Shown: piece by piece, positions 8,042 to 17,100 of the stretch
Numbering within the stretch: position 1 is the stretch's first letter
Layout: every line of letters begins with the position of its first letter
Assembly: GCA_910587005.1 (NCBI GenBank)
Contig: CAJULB010000003.1
Location: forward strand, 252,589 to 316,588
DNA: 64,000 bases
Origin: an uncultured Christensenellaceae bacterium
GTDB lineage: Bacteria > Bacillota > Clostridia > Christensenellales > Borkfalkiaceae
Direction: 5' to 3'
The notes under the pieces: generated by a model
What the model saw: the letters and a program-made list of their open reading frames with translations, nothing else
The model's database searches: none
Told to the model about the DNA's origin: nothing
Position numbers and translations under genes: made by a program

Positions 8042-8560
8042 TTAATAAATCGAACCGCCGAAGCAGTCAAAAGCAACTACCGCAGGGAAGTTTTCAACTT
8101 CAAGCTTGTAAACCGCCTCCGACAGCAAATCTTCAAACGCAATGCATTCGCTTTTTTTAATAGCGTTGCCGTACAGCGCGCCCGCGCCGCCGATTGCCGC
8201 AAAATAAACGCAAACGTTGCGCTTTAACGCCTCGCGCACCTCGCCGCACATTTCGCCCTTGCCGATAATCGCGCCCAGCCCCAAATTGAGCAGAGCGGGG
8301 GCAAAGCTGTCCATTCTTGCGGAAGTGGTCGGACCGCAGCTTCCCGAAGCCATATCGGGCTTTGCGGGACAAGGACCCGCGTAATATATAACCGCGTCCT
8401 TTAAATCGAACGGGAGGGGCTTTCCGTCTTTTAAATACCCGAAAATACGTTTGTGCGCACAGTCGCGCGCCGTGAGAATGGTGCCGGAAAGCGACACACT
8501 GTCGCCCGCGCGCAGGCTTTTAATTGTTTCTTTCGTTAAAGGAAGTTGTAAATTTTTCAT
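8042..8560 (-). CDS. Class I (Fe-S) fumarate hydratase / tartrate dehydratase, beta subunit
   Basis: A 172-residue protein matching the C-terminal domain of class I fumarases (FumA-type) or the beta subunit of tartrate dehydratase. Characteristic pieces are 'LSGTILTARDCAHKRI', 'YYAGPCPAKPDMASGSCGPTTSARMD' and 'GKGEMCGEVREAL'. In two-subunit enzymes this domain supplies substrate-binding residues that work with the Fe-S alpha subunit. The ATG at 8560 overlaps the stop of the alpha gene in an ATGA arrangement, so the two are translationally coupled. Length is normal. Fumarate versus L-tartrate as substrate cannot be decided from sequence alone; fumarate is the more common role. Confidence 0.9.
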   Translation of the reverse strand: MKNLQLPLTKETIKSLRAGDSVSLSGTILTARDCAHKRIFGYLKDGKPLPFDLKDAVIYYAGPCPAKPDMASGSCGPTTSARMDSFAPALLNLGLGAIIGKGEMCGEVREALKRNVCVYFAAIGGAGALYGNAIKKSECIAFEDLLSEAVYKLEVENFPAVVAFDCFGGSIY

Positions 8561-9396
8561 AATACCGCCTTTTCGCAGCGCACGCAGTGGCACTGAATAT
8601 TAACCGCAACGGGCAACCCGGCAATGTGCGTAGGCGCCCATTCGCACGCAACTCCCAGCGCGGTAGCGCTTCCGTGGAAGCCCTGACAGCCTATATCAAG
8701 TGCGTTAATCTTTTCAAGCGCAACGCGTTCTATTTCCGCTATGTCTCCGCGCGGATTGCTTGTGCCTATATCGCGCGTCAGCGCTTTTTTGGCAAGGAAA
8801 GCGCAGGTATCGAACGTTCCGCCTATGCCCACGCCGACGTAAACAGGGGGGCAAGGGCGCGAGCCTGCAAGCTTAACCGTTTCAACTATCGCGCCGATAA
8901 TTCCGTCAACGCCCTGCGCGGGTTTAAGCATAAACAGCCTTGACATATTCTCACTGCCGAAGCCTTTCGGCATAAACGTAATGCTTATTTTATCGCCCTC
9001 AACAATTTCCGTATGAATAACGGCAGGGGTATTGTCGCCCGTATTTACGCGTGTTATCGGGTCGCAGACCGATTTTCTGAAATATCCGTCCGCATAAGCC
9101 TTTTTAACTCCGTCGTTAACGGCTTTTGCAAGCGGTTTGCCTTCTAAAAACACCTCTTGCCCGATTTCGAGAAGCACAACCGCCATACCTGTGTCCTGAC
9201 AGACCGGCATCTGCTTGTTAACTGCTGTTTCCGCGTTTTTAAGCAAGGTTTCCAAAGCGAAAGCCGCCGCGCCGTTTTTTTCGGTTTTTAAAGCGTTATT
9301 CATAGCCGTTTTGCAAGCGGGGGTAAGGTTGACGCCCGCGTGTAAAGCCATTTCGTAAATTTTTTTCTCTATAACTTCCGTATTTATCTTCCGCAT
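8557..9396 (-). CDS. Class I (Fe-S) fumarate hydratase / tartrate dehydratase, alpha subunit
   Basis: A 279-residue catalytic subunit that carries the oxygen-sensitive 4Fe-4S cluster. Likely cluster cysteines are in 'MPVCQDTG', 'GSRPCPPVYVGVG' and 'DIGCQGFHGSATALG'. It interconverts fumarate and malate (or dehydrates tartrate) with the beta subunit encoded next. The start at 9396 has no Shine-Dalgarno site. A possible -10 TATAAA (9405-9410) is only 8 bases upstream, which would give a leaderless mRNA; the -35 is poor, so this is tentative. The divergent neighbour is a CPBP protease whose promoter occupies the same 80-base gap. Confidence 0.92.
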   Translation of the reverse strand: MRKINTEVIEKKIYEMALHAGVNLTPACKTAMNNALKTEKNGAAAFALETLLKNAETAVNKQMPVCQDTGMAVVLLEIGQEVFLEGKPLAKAVNDGVKKAYADGYFRKSVCDPITRVNTGDNTPAVIHTEIVEGDKISITFMPKGFGSENMSRLFMLKPAQGVDGIIGAIVETVKLAGSRPCPPVYVGVGIGGTFDTCAFLAKKALTRDIGTSNPRGDIAEIERVALEKINALDIGCQGFHGSATALGVACEWAPTHIAGLPVAVNIQCHCVRCEKAVL

Positions 9397-9440
9397 AATC
9401 TGATTTTATAACAATTTCACCGAAAAGTAAAATAAATAAT

Positions 9441-9468
9441 TTGCTTAAATTTCTTTTTACGCTATAAT
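9441..9468 (+). promoter_or_regulatory. Promoter of the CPBP protease gene (leaderless arrangement)
   Basis: TTGCTT (9441-9446), 16-base spacer, TATAAT (9463-9468). The start codon begins 7 bases after the -10, where the transcript would be expected to start. Confidence 0.7.
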
Positions 9469-9474
9469 AATGTT

Positions 9475-10446
9475 ATGTCTAAAAACAGAAATACTGCGGT
9501 TCGGAACGGAAATGCGGAAGAAACTCCGCCCGTGCACACCGTAAACCCGCAACTCAATTCAAAAACGGCAGGCTTTGCGTATTCCGCAACCGCCGTTGCA
9601 ATAATTATAATTTCGCTTATAGTCGGGCTTATAAGAACGGTTGCAAAGGTAGAAAACTATTCCGACGCATACTGGTATTTAAGCTTTATCGCCTCGCCTG
9701 TTGCGATAGCCGCGGCGGTAGGCGTTACGCTTGCTGTGCGCAAAATACCATTCAAGCAGATTTTTCCCGTAAAATGTCACCCGAAGTATTATTTGATTGC
9801 GCTTTTAATCGTTTTTGGGCTGTTTTGCTCGCTCAATCAGATAAACGGACTTATTTTAAAGCTTTTGGGGCAGGAAACTTCCGAACATTCTAAAATGCTT
9901 ACGGAATACATTTTAAGTCTTTCGGGCTGGCGCGCGGCAGCCGCGATTATCGTAATTGCAGTGCTTCCTGCGTTTTTCGAGGAGCTTTTGTTCCGCGGGG
10001 TTATGCTTAACGGCTGTGAAAGATGCGCGGGCGGATTAAAAACAATTTTTATAATAGGCTTTTGCTTTTCGCTTATGCACGGCTCGCTTGAACAGACCGT
10101 ATATCAGTTTATTGCGGGCTGTCTGTTTGCGTTTGTTGCAATACGCGCGCACTCTATTCTGCCGTGTATACTTATGCACTTTATAAATAACGCGCTTACA
10201 ATAGTAATTTCGCTTTTGGGCGGGTGGACTGCCGAAGGCGAGCTTGCCGTATCTTTGGGCGGAAATATTGCAATGATAGCCGTCGGCGCGGTTGCGCTTG
10301 CCGGCGGTATTGCGTGGCTTGCGCTCGATAAAAGGAAGATGGAAAAAGGCGAAAACGGCGGTGTTAAAAACTTCTTTATATTTGCCGCATGCGGAATAGG
10401 GGTATTCGCGTTGCTTTGGATACTTTCGCTGTTCGGGGTGGCGTAA
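9475..10446 (+). CDS. CPBP family intramembrane metalloprotease (CAAX/Abi-like)
   Basis: A 323-residue polytopic membrane protein with about eight hydrophobic segments. It carries the CPBP/Abi motifs: EELLFR at residues 169-174, a second histidine motif 'CFSLMHGS' near 200 and a third 'LMHFINNAL' near 236. These supply the catalytic glutamates and metal-binding histidines. The family includes type II CAAX prenyl endopeptidase homologues, bacteriocin self-immunity proteins and proteases of unknown substrate; no specific role can be assigned. A strong -10 box ends only 6 bases before the ATG and there is no ribosome binding site, so the message is probably leaderless. The stop overlaps the rlmH start by one base. 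Confidence 0.88.
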   Translation: MSKNRNTAVRNGNAEETPPVHTVNPQLNSKTAGFAYSATAVAIIIISLIVGLIRTVAKVENYSDAYWYLSFIASPVAIAAAVGVTLAVRKIPFKQIFPVKCHPKYYLIALLIVFGLFCSLNQINGLILKLLGQETSEHSKMLTEYILSLSGWRAAAAIIVIAVLPAFFEELLFRGVMLNGCERCAGGLKTIFIIGFCFSLMHGSLEQTVYQFIAGCLFAFVAIRAHSILPCILMHFINNALTIVISLLGGWTAEGELAVSLGGNIAMIAVGAVALAGGIAWLALDKRKMEKGENGGVKNFFIFAACGIGVFALLWILSLFGVA

Positions 10447-10883
10447 TGCAGAAAATAAATATTGTCTGCGTGGGCAAAATCAAGGAAGAATTTTACCGCT
10501 CGGCAGTTGCCGAATATTTAAAACGGCTATCGCGCTTTGCAAGGGTGGAAATAAAAGAGCTTGCCGAGTGCAGAACAATTGAGGAAGAAGCTCAGCCGAT
10601 TTTAAAGTCCTGCAAGGGCTATATTATCGCGCTGTGCGTGGAGGGGAAGAAGTATTCCAGCGAAAAGCTTGCCGAGGATATAAAAAAGCTATGCGACAGG
10701 GGCGAAGAAATAACTTTTGTTATAGGCTCGTCCTGCGGGCTTTCGGATAAGGTAAAGGAGCAAGCTGATTTAAAGCTTTCTTTTTCGGATATGACTTTTC
10801 CTCACCAGCTTATGCGCGTAATTTTAACCGAACAGATTTACCGCGCGTTTATGATAAACAGCGGAAGCGAATACCACAAGTAG
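10446..10883 (+). CDS. rlmH: 23S rRNA (pseudouridine1915-N3)-methyltransferase RlmH
   Basis: A 145-residue SPOUT-class methyltransferase. It has the beginning 'MQKINIVCVGKIKEEFY', the knot region 'EITFVIGSSCGLSDKVKEQAD' and 'FPHQLMRVILTEQIYRAFMI', and the conserved C-terminal end 'YHK'. It methylates pseudouridine 1915 in helix 69 of 23S rRNA on assembled ribosomes. The ATG at 10446 overlaps the CPBP stop (TAATG); a longer reading frame begins inside the upstream gene, but this ATG gives the family start exactly. It is cotranscribed with the CPBP gene. Confidence 0.97.
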   Translation: MQKINIVCVGKIKEEFYRSAVAEYLKRLSRFARVEIKELAECRTIEEEAQPILKSCKGYIIALCVEGKKYSSEKLAEDIKKLCDRGEEITFVIGSSCGLSDKVKEQADLKLSFSDMTFPHQLMRVILTEQIYRAFMINSGSEYHK

Positions 10884-10922
10884 CTTGTTTGAAAACTGTA
10901 ATTAAACAGCGCGTTTGTAAAC

Positions 10923-11056
10923 TGTCATTCTGAACGCAGTGGTAAACTGTCATTCTGAACGCAGTGAAGAATCTGAAAGTATATTACAACGTATGTTAAG
11001 GCTTTTGAACGTTAAGCATAAAAATATCAGATTCTTCGGCAAGCCTCAGAATGACG
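10923..11056. repeat. Dispersed intergenic repeat with long inverted arms
   Basis: Contains 'gtcattctgaacgcagt' twice (from about 10924 and 10949), continuing once as '...gaagaatctgaaagta'. An inverted copy 'tcagattcttcgg...cagaatgac' lies at 11027-11056, so the unit can fold back on itself. A related copy lies at 13445-13492. Confidence 0.75.
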
Positions 11057-11099
11057 TGTTTGTCATACTAAAAAGCACTTTTAAATCATATTTTATTAT

Positions 11100-11831
11100 G
11101 TGATATATGAAGAAGTAAAAAAGTTTTACCAGTGTTTCGGCGGTAAAAAGTGCGTTATTGGCTATTCCTGTCAGGGCAGAGAAATTTATGCCTTTCATCT
11201 TGGCAGCGACACAGGCAGACAGTTTATAGCCGTTTACGCCGTTCACGCACGCGAATGGATAACCGCAAAGCTTGCCGTAAAGCATATAAAACTCGGTTTG
11301 CACAGCGGAGGCGGGTGGGTAATTCCGCTTTTAAATCCCGACGGAGCCACAATTTCGCAAACGGCATATCCGCTGTGGAAAGCCAACGCGCGCGGGGTTG
11401 ATTTGAACTGCAATTTCGACGCCGACTGGGGAAGCGGCAGACTAAACACAAAACTGCGCGGCGGCGAAAACTGCATAGGCGATTGCCCTTTTTCCGAGGC
11501 GGAAACCTCGGCTTTGCGCGATTTTACTTTGCGCGTGCGCCCGTACGTAACGCTAAGCTTTCACACAAAGGGCGAGGAAATTTACTGGGAATACGGCGGT
11601 AAAGGCGATAAAAGCGGTGCGGATATTCTTGAAAAAATAACGGGATATACGGCAAAGAAAATTTACGGTTCGGCTGGCGGATACAAGGACTGGTGCATAC
11701 AAAAGCTGAAAATTCCCGCCTATACGATAGAGTGCGGTTCGGATAGCCTTGCGCACCCCATACAAAAGCCTAAGCATCTTAAAAAATGCTATAAACTGCT
11801 TAAAATATTTATTGAAAACTATGGAAAATAA
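11100..11831 (+). CDS. M14 family zinc carboxypeptidase (DL-endopeptidase-like)
   Basis: A 243-residue M14 peptidase with no signal peptide. Zinc ligands are H49 and E52 in 'HAREW' and H155 in 'SFHTKGE'; the catalytic glutamate is E211 in 'YTIECG'. The substrate-binding piece 'NPDG' is at 79-82. The small size and sequence resemble bacterial gamma-D-glutamyl-(L)-meso-diaminopimelate peptidases acting on cell-wall peptides, rather than digestive carboxypeptidases. The GTG at 11100 is the first usable start and has no clear ribosome binding site. The 3' end overlaps tadA by 11 bases. It could recycle or trim murein peptides in the cytoplasm; the substrate is inferred. Confidence 0.85.
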   Translation: MIYEEVKKFYQCFGGKKCVIGYSCQGREIYAFHLGSDTGRQFIAVYAVHAREWITAKLAVKHIKLGLHSGGGWVIPLLNPDGATISQTAYPLWKANARGVDLNCNFDADWGSGRLNTKLRGGENCIGDCPFSEAETSALRDFTLRVRPYVTLSFHTKGEEIYWEYGGKGDKSGADILEKITGYTAKKIYGSAGGYKDWCIQKLKIPAYTIECGSDSLAHPIQKPKHLKKCYKLLKIFIENYGK

Positions 11832-12336
11832 ATTAAAATTTATGAAATCGGCGCTTGATAGCGCAAAAAAAGCTTTTGACGAGGGCGAGGTGCCTATCGG
11901 GGCGGTGGTTGTCTGCGGCGGCAAAATTATATCCCGCGGGTACAATAAGCGCACTAAAAGGCAGATTGCCACGGCTCACGCCGAAATAGAAGCAATTGAA
12001 AAAGCTTGCAAAAAGCTTAAAAGCTGGCGCATACCCGAGTGCGAAATTTACGTAACGTTAGAGCCGTGCCCCATGTGCATGGGCGCAATGCTGAACGCGC
12101 GCATTAAAAAGGTTTATTTCGGCGCGTACGAGGCAAAGGGCAGGTCAATGACGGAACAGCTTGCCGCCTCCAACCTTGTCAATCACACGGTAGAAGTGGA
12201 GGGCGGGGTTATGGAAAAGGAATGTGCGGAAATTCTTTCCTCGTTCTTTATAGAAATGCGCGCCCGCGAGAAAGTGCGAGAAAAAGCCGGAAAGGAAATT
12301 TTGCAAGAAAATAACAGCGGGCAATACGAAAACTAA
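11821..12336 (+). CDS. tadA: tRNA-specific adenosine-34 deaminase
   Basis: A 171-residue zinc deaminase of the CDA fold. The motifs are HAE at residues 53-55 (zinc ligand H53, proton shuttle E55) and PCPMC at 82-86 (zinc ligands C83 and C86). 'GEVPIGAVVV' and 'NARIKKVYFGA' are standard TadA segments. It converts the wobble adenosine of tRNA-Arg(ACG) to inosine. The ATG at 11821 lies inside the end of the carboxypeptidase gene and gives the usual N-terminus; longer starts upstream are inside that gene. The C-terminal tail is slightly longer and charged. Confidence 0.96.
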   Translation: MENKLKFMKSALDSAKKAFDEGEVPIGAVVVCGGKIISRGYNKRTKRQIATAHAEIEAIEKACKKLKSWRIPECEIYVTLEPCPMCMGAMLNARIKKVYFGAYEAKGRSMTEQLAASNLVNHTVEVEGGVMEKECAEILSSFFIEMRAREKVREKAGKEILQENNSGQYEN

Positions 12337-12362
12337 CAAATACAAAAGACAAGTTAACTTAG

Positions 12363-12391
12363 TTGACTTTATGCGTGTATCATACTAAAAT
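12363..12391 (+). promoter_or_regulatory. Promoter of prs
   Basis: TTGACT (12363-12368), 17-base spacer, TAAAAT (12386-12391). It is about 80 bases upstream of the prs ATG, which has 'ggagg' at about 12461-12465. Confidence 0.7.
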
Positions 12392-12471
12392 GTAAAAGCA
12401 AAACTTAATACGGTTCGTTAAAAAAGAGGGTAAACTCTTTTAATATACAATATCTTTCGGAGGAAAACCTA

Positions 12472-13419
12472 ATGATTAACCACGGCAACGAAATTAAAAT
12501 CTTTTCGGGAAATTCCAACAGACCGCTTGCCGAAGCGATTGCGGCTAAACTGAACACTACGCTCGGCGATATGGAAGTTACGCACTTTTCGGACGGTGAA
12601 ATTTACGTTCGTTTTGCGGAAACTATCCGCGGTATGGACGTGTTCCTTGTACAGTCCACAAGCTATCCCGTAAACACCAACCTTATGGAGCTTCTCATAA
12701 TGATTGACGCGGCAAAGCGCGCAAGCGCGGGCAGAATTACTGCGGTTATCCCCTATTTCGGATACGCCCGTCAGGACAGAAAAGCGCGTTCGCGCGAACC
12801 CATAACCGCAAAACTCGTTGCTAATTTAATCACCTCCGCAGGCGCGGACAGAGTGCTTACAATGGATTTGCACTGCATGCAGATTCAGGGCTTTTTCGAT
12901 ATTCCTCTGGACAACCTTGTAGGCGGGCCTACGCTGTACAACTATTTTAAACCGAAGGTTGACGATAACTTCGTAGTGGTTTCGCCCGATATCGGCTCGG
13001 TTGCAAGGGCAAGAAAGGTTGCCGCGAGAATGGACGCGAAAATGGCGATAATCGACAAGCGCCGTCCCAAAGCCAACGTAATGGAAGTTATGAATATTAT
13101 CGGCGACGTAAAGGGCAAAAACTGCCTTATGGTTGACGATATGATAGATACTGCGGGGACAATCGTACAGGGCGCAAAGGCTTTGAAGGAAGCGGGCGCT
13201 AAAAATATTTACGCTTGCTGTTCGCACGGAGTTTTGTCCGGTCCCGCAATAGAAAGACTTGCAAATTCGCCCATTAACGAGCTTGCAATTCTGGATACAA
13301 TCAATATTCCCAAGGAAAAAATGCTCCCCATTTTCAAGATTATTTCCACTGCGCCTATCTTTGCCTCCGCAATAGAGAACGTTTATCTGGATAAATCTAT
13401 GTCCAAAATTTACGATTAA
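12472..13419 (+). CDS. prs: Ribose-phosphate pyrophosphokinase
   Basis: A 315-residue class I PRPP synthetase. It has 'FSGNSNRPLAEAIA' at the start, the flexible-loop and ATP-site piece 'YFGYARQDRKARSREP', 'MDLHCMQIQGFFDIPLDNL' and the PRPP-binding loop 'LMVDDMIDTAGT' near 219-230. It makes PRPP from ribose-5-phosphate and ATP for purine, pyrimidine, histidine and NAD synthesis. It has its own promoter and a strong ribosome binding site. Only the repeat-containing gap separates it from pth, and the prs-pth order is common in Firmicutes. Confidence 0.97.
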   Translation: MINHGNEIKIFSGNSNRPLAEAIAAKLNTTLGDMEVTHFSDGEIYVRFAETIRGMDVFLVQSTSYPVNTNLMELLIMIDAAKRASAGRITAVIPYFGYARQDRKARSREPITAKLVANLITSAGADRVLTMDLHCMQIQGFFDIPLDNLVGGPTLYNYFKPKVDDNFVVVSPDIGSVARARKVAARMDAKMAIIDKRRPKANVMEVMNIIGDVKGKNCLMVDDMIDTAGTIVQGAKALKEAGAKNIYACCSHGVLSGPAIERLANSPINELAILDTINIPKEKMLPIFKIISTAPIFASAIENVYLDKSMSKIYD

Positions 13420-13444
13420 ACGTTGTCAAACTTTGCTGTATTGT

Positions 13445-13492
13445 TTCATTCTGAGCCTTGGCGAAGAATCTGAAAGTAGTTTACAACGTAAA
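13445..13492. repeat. Second copy of the dispersed intergenic repeat
   Basis: 'cattctgagccttggcgaagaatctgaaagtagtttacaacgta' differs little from the copy near 10950-10993, sharing 'gaagaatctgaaagta' and 'ttacaacgta'. Here the inverted partner is missing. Confidence 0.7.
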
Positions 13493-13523
13493 TTAATGCA
13501 CTATTAATTAAAATATACAAACT

Positions 13524-13549
13524 AAGCCACTGCAAAAGTGGCTTTTTTA
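13524..13549 (+). terminator. Terminator between prs and pth
   Basis: Arms 'aagccac' (13524-13530) and 'gtggctt' (13538-13544) followed by T6. It ends 12 bases before the pth ATG, so pth needs readthrough or initiation very close by. Confidence 0.75.
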
Positions 13550-13561
13550 TAAGGTAACGGA

Positions 13562-14125
13562 ATGTATATAATTGTCGGTTTGGGAAACCCCGAAGAAAAA
13601 TATTTTAAAACATTTCACAATATGGGTTATATCGCAGTCGGCGATGTTGCTGATAAGCTGGGCGTAAAATTTAAAAAGAAAGAGTGCGAAGCCTACACCG
13701 CAGAGGCAAATATCAGGGGTGAAAAGGTCGTTTTATCACGTCCAGTAACTTATATGAACGCGAGCGGTAGAGCCGTAAAACAGCTTTTGGCAAAGTATAA
13801 AACGGACGCGGCGCACCTTGTGGTAATCTATGACGATTACGATATCCCAAAGGCAAGCGTAAGAATAAGACCTTCCGGCAGCGCTGGAACGCATAACGGT
13901 ATGCGCTCTGTAATCGCAGAAATCGGCACGCAGAATTTTGCGCGGATAAGAATAGGTATCCGCGACACCGAAGTAAATATTCCCATAATCAATTACGTTT
14001 TGTCAGAAGTCAGAAAAGACGATTACGAGCTGTTTATTTCCGCATGCGGACGCGCCGCGGAGGCCGCAATTGCGCTTGCCGGCGGTGAAACTGTAGAGAA
14101 CGTAATGACTAAATACAATGGTTAG
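13562..14125 (+). CDS. pth: Peptidyl-tRNA hydrolase
   Basis: A 187-residue Pth. Catalytic H19 is in 'TFHNMGY', with N9, the conserved aspartate in 'YDDYDIP' (91-92) and N112 in 'THNGMRS'; 'PVTYMNASG' is also diagnostic. It releases peptides from stalled peptidyl-tRNA. The start is fixed by the family N-terminus 'MYIIVGLGNP'. It is followed 11 bases later by mfd, the usual pth-mfd pair of Firmicutes, and is likely one transcript with it. Confidence 0.97.
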   Translation: MYIIVGLGNPEEKYFKTFHNMGYIAVGDVADKLGVKFKKKECEAYTAEANIRGEKVVLSRPVTYMNASGRAVKQLLAKYKTDAAHLVVIYDDYDIPKASVRIRPSGSAGTHNGMRSVIAEIGTQNFARIRIGIRDTEVNIPIINYVLSEVRKDDYELFISACGRAAEAAIALAGGETVENVMTKYNG

Positions 14126-14136
14126 GATTAACCGTT

Positions 14137-17100
14137 TTGCTTAAAAACTTTTTCACTTGCAAAAATTTAGGCGGCGAATTGCCCGCACTTGAAAACGACA
14201 TCCGCCTCGGCACGCCGACGGCGGCTTTCGGGCTGTCCGAAACTCATAAATTTCTGCTTGCCGCCATAACGCAGGGTAAGTTGTTATACGTTTGCGCGGA
14301 CGCGATTTCCGCACAGAAAGCGTATGCGGGTATATCCGCGCTTTCCGGCAAAAAATGCGTATATCTGCCCGCCAAGGACGAAGTGGTTTTATACAAGGAC
14401 GCGCTGTCAAAGGACGCGTTATACCGCCGTATATGCGCCGTTTACGGACTTTTGAACGGCGCGGATTGCGTTATCTGCGAAATTGAAGCGCTGATGCAGT
14501 TGTTCCCTGCGCAGACAGAGGCAATCAGCTTTAAAACGGGTTGCGATTACGACTATTCCGCACTGCCCCAAAAGCTGATAAAAATGGGCTACACCCGCGA
14601 ATATGCCGCAGATAACAAGGGTTGCTTTGCAATCCGCGGCGATATTTTAGACGTTTTTCCTATAAATTCCGATAATCCCGTCCGCATAGACTTTTTCGGC
14701 GATACCGCGGAAAAAATCCGTCCTTACGACGCTGTCAGCGGTGAAAGACTTGAAGAAGTCAACGAAATAACAGTTGTTTGCGCAACGGACGCCGTTTTTA
14801 CTGCGGAAGACGTTCCCGAAATCAAAAAAATCATCTCTGCGGAAGTAAAGCGCAGTCAGAACGTCAAAGCCTACGAAAGAGCGAAAGCTATTGAAAGCGA
14901 TTTGTGCGAAAAGCTCGCGCTCGGCGTTCCGTTTTCGGGCGCGTCGTTCGTTATGCCGCTGCTCGGCTCGGCGCGGACTGTTTTCGATTTGCTTCCGCCC
15001 GATACCTTAATAATTTTCGACGAATGCAAGCAGATAAGCGACAGAATGAACGCAGTCTATAAAGAACACTGCGAGCGCGTGGACGAGCTGAAAAAGGGCG
15101 GGGAAGCGTTTTCATTTTCCGAAAATCAGCTTATATCCCCCGAACGGCTAACGGAAGGTTTTTCGGCTTACCGTAATTTGGCCGTGCAGACTTTCACTTC
15201 GTCAACCGCGTTTTTCCGTCCGCTCAAAACGTACAATCTGCGTTCGACGCCCTCGCCGTCGTACCTCAATTCTATGCCGCAGTTTATAACCGACTGCAAA
15301 AACTGGCTTTCCAACGGCTACCGCGTGCTGGTTTTTACGGGAAGCGTTGCGCGTTACGACAAGCTGTCCGACGAGCTGACCAACGAATATCTGCCCGTCT
15401 ATCCCGTGCCCGACAGACTTGAAGCTCTGCGCGGAATTGCTTTGAGTTCGGAAGAATTGGCGCACGGACTTGTCCTGCACGAGTGTAAAACCGCGGTAAT
15501 CGGCAGCGGCGATTTATACGTCAAAGCCGTTACAAAGCGGATTAAAAAGCGCCGCGGAGATATGTTCACCGCGCCTGAAATAGGTGATTTCTGCGTTCAC
15601 GAAAAGCACGGCGTCGGCAAAATTGCAGGCACTAAAAAGATAGAAACAACCGACGGAATAAAGGAATATATTTCAATCGAGTACAAGGGCGGGGATATGC
15701 TTTACGTACCCGTCGAGCAGATGGATATTCTTTCCAAATACGTCGGCGAGCAAAGTCCAAACCTTTCAAAAATAGGCGGGGCGGATTTCGAACGCGTGAA
15801 AGAGCGCGTAAAGCAGTCGATAAAAAAACTCGCTTTCGATTTGAAGGAGCTTTACGCCGAGCGCAACGCGCAAAACGGTTTCCGCTTCCCCGAAAACGTT
15901 GTTATGATGGAGGAATTCGAAAGCGCGTTCGGCTATGAAGAAACCCCCGACCAGTTCACTTCGATAGAAGAAATAAAAGCCGATATGTGTTCGGAAAAGG
16001 TGATGGACAGACTTTTGTGCGGCGACGTCGGCTACGGCAAAACCGAGGTTGCCCTGCGCGCAATTTATCTGTGCGTTTTAGGCGGAAAGCAGGCGGCTTT
16101 TATGTGTCCGTCAACCGTGCTTTCAGAACAGCACTACAATACCGCGCTGGAAAGATTTAAGGAGTTCGGCGTCCGCGTTGAAGTTTTAAACCGCTTCCGC
16201 ACCCCTGCGGCGCAGTCTAAAATTTTAGCCGCGCTCGAACGCGGGGAAGTGGACTTGCTTATCGGCACGCACAGGCTTCTTTCCGCAGACGTAAAATTCA
16301 AAGATTTGGGCTTGCTTGTTTTGGACGAGGAACAGCGTTTCGGCGTCGAGCATAAGGAAAAAATCAAGCATATCAAAAAAAATATCGACTGCCTTACAAT
16401 GACCGCAACCCCCATACCGCGCACGCTGCATATGTCGCTTGCGGGCATACGCGATATAAGCACTATAAGCACTCCGCCGTTGAAGCGCTTGCCCGTGCAG
16501 ACTTATGTTGTTGAAGAGAGCGAAACGCTTATCCGCGACGCGGTCTTGCGCGAAATTTCCCGCGGGGGGCAGGCTTTTATACTTTACAACCGCGTTGAAA
16601 CCATTTCGCGGTTCGCGGGCAGAATAGCGGAAATTATCCCAGAGGGCAAGGTTTGCTACGCGCACGGAAGAATGGAACGCGAAACGCTTGAAAATGCGGT
16701 TTTCTCTTTCTACCGCGGGGAAAAGAACGTACTTGTCACAACCACGATAATAGAAAACGGCATAGACTTGCCAAACGCAAACACGATTATCGTAATCGAT
16801 GCGGACAGACTTGGAATTTCCCAGCTTTATCAATTGCGCGGAAGAGTGGGCAGAGGCTCGCGGCTTGCACAGGCTTATTTTACGTTCAAGCCCGATAAAG
16901 TGCTTACAAGCGACGCCGCCGAACGGCTTAAAGCCATTATGCGGTTTACCGAGCTCGGCTCGGGCTTTAAAATCGCCATGCGCGATTTGGAAATCCGCGG
17001 TGCCGGCAACGTGCTGGGCGCGGAACAGCACGGACATATGGATAAGGTCGGTTACGAGCTGTATTCAAAGCTTTTAAAGGAGGAGTTAACGGGCGAAAAA

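Noticed and set aside
16225..17037. 270-residue minus-strand open frame inside mfd
   Set aside because: Shadow of the conserved helicase region of mfd; composition and lack of start signals do not support a gene.
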